Below, in pieces: positions 58,457-64,000 of a DNA stretch of 64,000 nucleotides. The stretch comes from Oopsacas minuta (lineage: Eukaryota > Porifera > Hexactinellida > Lyssacinosida > Leucopsacidae), in the NCBI GenBank assembly GCA_024704765.1, contig JAKMXF010000344.1, positions 77,276-141,275 of the forward strand, written 5' to 3'. Position 1 is the first letter of the stretch. The number at the start of each line of letters is the position of its first letter. The translations under genes were made by a program, and so were the position numbers. Below the pieces are notes generated by a model. It was not told the origin of the DNA, ran no database searches, and was given only the letters and a program-made list of their open reading frames with translations.

Positions 58457-59762
58457 CAGGGTGGTCAATAATTTCTGATCCATTGATAAAAATTCACAAT
58501 TCCAAAAATATCAAACTATATTCACTGAGATTTATTCCATTTCTATTGAATAACTATATCAATACATTCGATAGTAGCTACTGGATCTAACCGCCATTCT
58601 TTTCGACTACCCTCTTCAAACGTTGGGGGAACGCCTCAACGGCGGATCGTAGGTTATCCTGTGGATTTTTTCCCACTCACGATGCAAAGACATATTCAGA
58701 GCTTCCATACTTGAATGTGACTTTGCACAGACATTTTTCGCCAATATGGACCAGATTGAGAAGTCCATTGGGTTCAAATCTAGGCTTGATGGAGACCATT
58801 CCTCCTTGGTAATGAAATCCAGAATGTTTTCTCGCAACCAATTTTGGGAGATGTTTGATGTGTGAGTCGGTGTGCTGTCTTGCTGGAATAGAAATGGCTC
58901 TATGTTAAACATCGTTTTGCTCAAATCTTTCACCACAGGCTCCAGAATCAACTTTTGATATGTTGACGGATTTACTTTTACCCCTACTGGGAGAAAAACC
59001 AATGGAGTACGGCCTTTAGCTGAGATTCCGGCACAAAACATCACCGACTGAGGTTTTTGAGTCCGCTTGACATACAGATGCTTTTCTGTGATGCTCGAAG
59101 ACGTATGGGCTAATATTCGATCATTCTGCTTATTAGTCGCATTTTCTATGGTGATTAATTTCTCGTCAGAAAATATGATATTTTCCAAGAGGTGAGTTGT
59201 GAGCCGTGTCAGCATGCCCTTACTTCTGGCAAGTCTCTTTTTCACAATTTTCTGAGAAAGGAAGTGAACTGTTCTTCTTTTAAGAGATTTGAGGGGCATG
59301 TCGTTTGTACAAGGTTTTGCATCGATCCATGTGAAACTTTGAGCTCAGAGGTCATTTCCGGAGAGATCGTCGAGGATTTCGCCGTATTCTATAGATCACA
59401 ACTTTTTTCAGCCCTGGAGTTGTTACCGTCTTTGGTCGACCGCTTCTTGGCATATTTTTTATGCCCCCAGTCTTATTGTAACGTTGGATAGTGTGGTCAA
59501 TAATTTTCCTTCTCGATTTAGGGATATGGAGCAGTTTCAAAATTTCTCCTGGACGTTTTCCATTAGAAAATAGTTCAATTATTGCTGCTATTTCCTGATT
59601 CGTTATGAGAAAACTCTCGTGTGGGCTAATATGCAATCAAGGTGTTAGATGATGGTAGATAACTTGTCTACCCAAGATATAATTCATTAGAAATAGCGAA
59701 TACTTACATATCTTACATTATGGCAGGTATTTAATTTGGGTCAGAACTTATTGGCCACCCTA
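58457..59762 (-). mobile_element. maT-like element nested in the gypsy-like remnant
   Basis: The left repeat CAGGGTGGTCAATAATTTCTG after TA (58455-58456) and the right repeat, read inward GGGTGGCCAATAAGTTCTG, pair with a few mismatches. The exact right base is uncertain by about two positions. A divergent relative of the maT copies at 20554 and 39138. Confidence 0.82.
58616..59636 (-). pseudogene. maT-type DD37D transposase, divergent
   Basis: Starts at 59636 (MHISPHESFLITNQEIAAII) with a helix-turn-helix ending in SGRPKTVTTPGLKK. Frame 1 ends at 59352. The core 59299-58616 is one open frame: first Asp in NIIFSDEKLITIENATNKQN, GISAKGRTPLVFLPVGV, second Asp in FQQDSTPTHTSNISQNWLRE, third in SLDLNPMDFSIW with 37 residues between them. 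The C-terminus is shifted after EWEKIHRI. One break joins the two main frames and one alters the tail, so it is the second-best preserved maT here. S-L-D-L-N replaces the usual S-P-D-L-N. Confidence 0.85.
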
Positions 59763-60541
59763 TCGACCAACAAATTTTGATAATATATTTATAGTACTAA
59801 GTACTCACCACTTTACGTTGCTCGTAAATTCATTCCCTTGATCATGTTGGATTATTATTGGCACACCTACTTCGAAGTATATATCTTGGAGCGTCGATCT
59901 AACCTCTTTTGAAGTATTTTTTTCAGATTGCTTTCTAAAACATATTTGCTTAAGTAACACACGGTTACTATGATATGTTTTTATCCTTCTGTAGTAATGG
60001 GAAGGTCATACACAAGGTCCTTCCTATATGCACCCTGGGATGGTTAGGAGGTGAAATTGGATGCAATTCTTCCTGTGGTGCTTATGGCAATGCAGCAGTC
60101 CGCTAATAGACATCACAAGTTTTCAACTTTAAACGAAATGGGGTAGTTAGTATGTAATGCGGTAATTTTGGTCTAATGTACAAACTACTCACTTATTCAT
60201 TTATTTCCGCTTCCATTCCCTTCCACATGAAATATCTTTGACTGGAAATAGAAGTAGTGTTAATTCCAGGATGGCCAACCTGGTCTTGGAACGTCTGGAA
60301 TATCTCTTTTATTTGATTTATCCTCAGAATCGTGACTTGGGAATGGCTGCCATCAATATTGACTGTCTAAAAACGATTTCGATAGTTTCCATCACTTAAT
60401 CTCAAAGGAAAATATCTACAATTTAATCGCTCAGTTTTAAAATTTAGTTTAATTCTACTCCTTCCATCAGCCGTATAAATTATAATGAATGTATTATTAA
60501 ATATCAAAGTTTTGAATTTACCTTGTGTAGTTCTTCTGCTT
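59763..60541 (-). pseudogene. Ty3/gypsy-like integrase, N-terminal half
   Basis: On the minus strand: VGHPGINTTSISSQRYFMWK (about 60270-60215) is the zinc-binding H-x-x-x-x-G-H-x-G-x-x-x-T...Y-F-x-W motif. DLVYDLPITTEG (about 60000) corresponds to the first-Asp region D-L-I-G-P-L-P. GVPIIIQHDQGNEFTSNV (59862-59812) carries the second catalytic Asp. Stops and frame changes are frequent. It continues at 58454 after the nested maT, and upstream across the Chapaev-like element. Confidence 0.7.
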
Positions 60542-60545
60542 CGAT

Positions 60546-63468
60546 CACGGGTAACTGAAAAAACATTATGACAAAAAAATGAGGTCGTTGAGATTTTTTC
60601 ACTTTCTTATACAGAATTTTATGAGGAATCCGAATATACGCTCCAAAAAATTTTCCTACCATTAAAATTTTTTGGCAGATATATCTAAAAATTTATGAAA
60701 TCAAAAACATTCTGGCTACAATACTTTTAACATATCCCCATTTTTAGTATATTATCGTGATTCTTCGCTGATATACTTCTTTCTAGAATTCAATTTAATT
60801 ACTAGTTACCTAATAGAATTGCTGTTTTTAACGAATTCCTATCCAAAATGTCATTACCATGGCAACAAAATGAAACGTAGGAATTTACGCAATAGTTTTC
60901 AATCTAGCTAAGTAGTCCTTGTATGATATTACATTTAGGATATATACGTGTAATTATTGATGCTTAACCTTAACTTAACCAATTATTTTTATTCCAAATA
61001 TAGTGTAATGTAGAACATGACCTAGTTTATCATACTATGATTTATTTATGAAATTGACGAAGTTAACATCTGATACTGTGTTTAATAAGCACTCTGGAAA
61101 TTTTTCATTTTCCTCTTGACATTTATATTTTGTTTCCCAAACTCTGCCAAATCTAGAATGGGCAGATTCAAATGCTTGTTCTGAAACTGATCCTAAACCC
61201 ATTCCATCTGGAAGATAGTTCGTGATAAACGGAATTAGGTGCCTACATAGAACATGAACTTTTGTAGAGCAAGAAAGTCCTGATTGTTTAAATGATTGTT
61301 CAAAATGATATACTGCCATTTTGAAATCTCCCTTTATGTGTTTCCCGAAGCAAGAATCAACAACATCCCTGAATTTTACAAGTGTGATATAAGACGAATT
61401 ACTCTTTGGAAACCCGAGTTCCAATACCTCCTTTGTGATTTTTCTCATTGCATTACCTTCAAATGCTCCTCCATTGTAAGCACTTCTATGAATATTCAGT
61501 TTTTTTAGTATTGCTTCATGGTGTTCTTTTTCGTCCTCAGACATTGTGATGAGGATGGCATCGTATAACTTCTGTCCTATCCCAAGTAACAGATGTAACT
61601 CGGGAAGATTAAACATTTGCATGAAATCTACCAGCCATACATTTAGTGCTTGGCGATCCTCAATACCATCGCAGTCAATTGCATGATTCTTAGAATCTCC
61701 CTGATACATATCTTGAAGATTTTGAAACATCTCTAGATGGTGAGCAGATGATCGTTCTTCCCACTGAACACTGTCTAAACCCCTTCTATTGTCCCAAGTA
61801 CACCATATACAAGGGTGACGTCCGTTCATTATTCCCAAGCAATAACTAGCAGCCTTCAAATCTACCGTAAATGAAACGTTGTATTCTTCCATCAGCCGTT
61901 TTATCTGGTCATCTTGAAGCATAACGGAGAAGTTATAATTACACTCAGGGGCACTCGTAACCCATAGATAAACCAGCTTATCGACAGAATTATCATCCTG
62001 TAGACACATAAGTAGTTTACTGAAACCACGACCAAAGTCTAATCCAAGCTTGAAATGAAGATCATGTACCGATATTTCTCCGCTGATATTAAAGATCTTT
62101 TCTATCAGGGCATCGATATTGCAACATCTCACTATCCAGGAGTTCCTAAATTCTGACTTGTATTTCTCTTTACTATAGTCCAGCTCAATCTGGATGCATT
62201 CGAATATTTCGTCGCACAACAAATGTCGTTCTCTATAGTAGCTATCCATTGATGGACATGGTGCTCCAACATCTCTAATAATTCGAGTTACTACCTTTAA
62301 CTGCTTATTAGACAATGACATTCCTGAACACTTCAAATTCGTGATGTGAGAGAAATCCATTTTTGGTACTTTAGCTGGACGTTCGTCAGTACTGGAAAGG
62401 AGATAGAAAGATGAAACGGATTCCCACCTGAAGTTTTGGGCAAATGAATTGAAGATTTGTTGTGGCTGCATTCATGTAATCTTTGGTATACATTATCACC
62501 AACAATGTATCAATAGCGTTATGGTGTTCCAACATATTATGTGCGTTGGTAATCAATGTCTTTTTCAAACAGATATGACTAACTCCAGGACTAACACGAC
62601 TGGCACATTTGTTACATATCTTGATCGTCTTTTGAGGTGAATTGATTGTTGGTCTTCCTGGCTTTATATGAATTATCGAAGATGAAGCTTGATTCTTGCG
62701 ACCGAACCTGGAACTCTCGGTACACATTGAACATAAGTTCCCAATGCGGCAGGTATTTAAGCGCGTGTTACGAATTAAGGGCCAATCATATCGTGCGGGT
62801 GTTTTCCTCGTCGTATCCCCTGAGGACAGAGTAAACAAGTAGGGCTTACAAGTATTACACACGATATAAGGGCGATTATCTTCTAAAATATTGATTGGTC
62901 CCAAATATTGGTTGTATAATTCACCTAACTTTGTGTCCTTTAGGTGATTATTCCTCAAAACAATTTTGCCAACTTTCGAACAACACCAGCGACAAATTCT
63001 AGTTTTTGCATGTTCATGTTTCGTTTCTTCACTCATTTGCTTTACCTGAATTAATCAATAATTACACGTATATATCCTAAATGTAATATCATACAAGTAC
63101 TACTTAGCTAGATTGAAAACTATTGCGTAAATTCCTACGTTTCATTTTGTTGCCATGGTAATGACATTTTGGATAGGAATTCGTTAAAAACAGCAATTCT
63201 ATTAGGTAACTAGTAATTAAATTGAATTCTAGAAAGAAGTATATCAGCGAAGAATCATGATAATATACTAAAAATGGAGATATGTTAAAATTATTGTAGC
63301 CAGAATTTTTTGATTTCATAAATTTTTGTATAATCTGTAAAACAATTTTAATGGTAGGAAAATTTTTGGCAGCGTATATTCGGATTCCTCATAAAATTCT
63401 GTATAAGAAAGTGAAAAAATCTCAACGACCTCATTTTTTTTGTCGTAATGTTTTTTCAGTTACCCTTG
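60546..63468 (-). mobile_element. Chapaev-like transposon with about 412-bp terminal inverted repeats
   Basis: Termini CACGGGTAACTGAAAAAACA (60546 onward) and, on the minus strand from 63468, CAAGGGTAACTGAAAAAACA. The inverted repeats are very long, about 60546-60961 and 63055-63468, with high identity, and include the motif TTACCATGGCAACAAAATG and complement. The target duplication is CGAT at 60542-60545 and 63469-63472. Four-bp duplications and CAC-type ends are known for Chapaev of the CACTA-Mirage-Chapaev superfamily. It sits inside a gypsy-like pol remnant, whose reading continues on both sides. Confidence 0.75.
61035..63036 (-). pseudogene. Chapaev-like DDE transposase, two overlapping frames
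   Basis: The start at 63036 (MSEETKHEHAKTRICRWCCS) lies just inside the right inverted repeat. The N-terminal frame, 63036-62386, has cysteine motifs CRWCC, PYIVCNTCKPYL, GNLCSMC and a RAG1-N-terminus-like KICNKCASRVSPGVSHICLK. The C-terminal frame, 62471-61035, has the candidate catalytic Asp in HDLHFKLGLDFGRGFSKLL (about 62040), the second in FTVDLKAASYCLGIMNGRHP then CIWCTWDNRRG (about 61860), and Glu in GLGSVSEQAFESAHSRFG (about 61170). The frames overlap over 62386-62471: one frameshift, or a small intron, near residue 190 would join them. If the latter, the gene could be intact. Proteins of this type are common and unnamed in hydra and other invertebrates. The superfamily call is inferred. 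Confidence 0.7.
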
Positions 63469-63846
63469 CGATGAAGAAACTTGTTGCTTTCGCTTTAAGT
63501 TCCATCAAGCCCTTGATGTAGGTATTTCTGGTGGAATAGAGCCATCTTGCAGAAACTTAAACATTTTACCAAATTCTTTTGACTCCATGGAAAACTTTCG
63601 CTAAATTTTATAAAATACTTGGTAAATAATTATGTAAAATAGAAAGTAGAAATGTACAAAGGGATTTCAAGTAGTTCGTAACCCTAGCTATTGCTATTAA
63701 TGTTTAACCACATGTATTTACTATTTGCCTCTAATTTATAGCTTAGATTTTCGTCTATTTAGGACACTATACTTTGTGGAAATTGATCTAATATTTTTTG
63801 AGATACACCCTTTTGAAGATAGGTTATAGCAACCACAGAGGAATTT
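63469..63846. other. Right flank with gypsy-like trace
   Basis: On the minus strand 63565-63475 reads MFKFLQDGSIPPEIPTSRA, which resembles the RNase H-to-integrase linker of Ty3/gypsy polyproteins, and would join 60541 once the Chapaev-like element is removed. From about 63600 the sequence is AT-rich until the mariner gene starts. A mariner end probably lies near 63750 but I cannot fix it. Confidence 0.45.
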
Positions 63847-64000
63847 ATGGCTTCAAAATCTGATGAATTTCTACTTGAACAAAGAGCATACATCAAAATA
63901 CGCTCATTACTCGGCGATATGCCAAGGAATATCCACCAAGATTTAGTACAGGTATATGGTGGGGAGGTCTGTTCGGAATCAACCGTTAAGAAGTGGAGTC
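63847..64000 (+). CDS. Mariner transposase, 5' part (cut by window end)
   Basis: Open from ATG at 63847 to the window edge: MASKSDEFLLEQRAYIKIRS, then LLGDMPRNIHQDLVQVYGGE, then VCSESTVKKWS. It aligns with the first 50 residues of the mariner at 35676 (MAS...LEQRTYIK...IHEDL...STVRRW), covering the first helix-turn-helix. No break within the visible 51 codons. The strand is opposite to the other mariner. Whether the gene is intact cannot be known from here. Confidence 0.8.
   Translation, partial: MASKSDEFLLEQRAYIKIRSLLGDMPRNIHQDLVQVYGGEVCSESTVKKWS

Noticed and set aside
36138-64000. Search for the PKC C1B or kinase exons
   Set aside because: By eye no C-D-H-C-G, W-G-L or kinase motif was recognised on the + strand; RFCEAASWQK at about 51090 only superficially resembles a C1 start and lacks the second Cys and spacing.
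1-64000. CRISPR array, tRNA or rRNA genes
   Set aside because: No regularly spaced direct repeats, no cloverleaf-like A/B box combination and no rRNA-like GC-rich block was seen. The genome is eukaryotic, so CRISPR is not expected.

Overview
This is a strongly AT-rich stretch of animal nuclear DNA. It holds one recognisable host gene, of which I find three exons on the + strand, and the rest is a dense, nested collection of DNA transposons. The host gene is a novel-type (PKC delta/theta-like) protein kinase C. Exon A (3367-3723) encodes the N-terminal C2-like domain, exon B (24227-24454) the pseudosubstrate and first half of C1A, and exon C (35983-36137) the second half of C1A plus the linker to C1B. 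The C1A zinc-ligand spacing is restored exactly across the B/C junction. The introns are about 20.5 kb, 11.5 kb and at least 27.8 kb (no later exon found). Spliced genes, very long introns and the transposon families present suggest an invertebrate, most likely an arthropod. A sea-louse-like copepod is a guess from composition and Tc1/maT content, not a demonstration.

Layout: 1-90 end of a mariner; 1192-2525 DD37E Tc1-like element; 3367-3723 PKC exon A; 4163-about 6.1 kb copy A of a CAC-ended DNA transposon family ('family 1'); 9622-12019 a RAG1/Transib-like transposon with CACAGTG ends; 12110-13443 Tc1-like; 15.4-20 kb MITEs and foldbacks; 20554-23208 maT element with a Tc1 (21839-23182) nested in its terminal repeat; 24227-24454 PKC exon B; 24980-25983 hAT derivative; 26030-26527 hAT MITE; 26788-28889 and 28994-31268 family 1 copies B and C; 32.2-33.5 kb KRBA2/SCAND3-type integrase remnant; 34533-35869 mariner; 35983-36137 PKC exon C; 38600-39132 hAT MITE whose target duplication is split by a maT element (39138-40449); 41059-43141 family 1 copy D, nearly intact; 44171-45515 twin of the nested Tc1; 46358-47738 Tc1; 51.7-53.3 kb P-element/THAP9-like remnant; 55718-57044 Tc1-like; 57.7-63.6 kb a Ty3/gypsy-like pol remnant cut by a maT element (58457-59762) and by a Chapaev-like transposon (60546-63468) with about 412-bp terminal inverted repeats and a CGAT target duplication; 63847-64000 start of another mariner.

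The most interesting material is three different DDE transposon families whose ends all begin with CAC: the RAG1/Transib-like element (5-bp target duplication), family 1 (3-bp) and the Chapaev-like element (4-bp). Family 1 and the Chapaev-like transposase share a layout of first Asp, a second Asp followed by a C-x-x-C-x-W-D-x-R motif, and a terminal S-E-(E/Q)-x-x-E-x-x-H motif. Nearly all transposase genes here carry frameshifts or stops. Two Tc1 copies share the same breaks yet sit at unrelated sites, implying mobilisation in trans. All calls come from reading the sequence; no database search was run.
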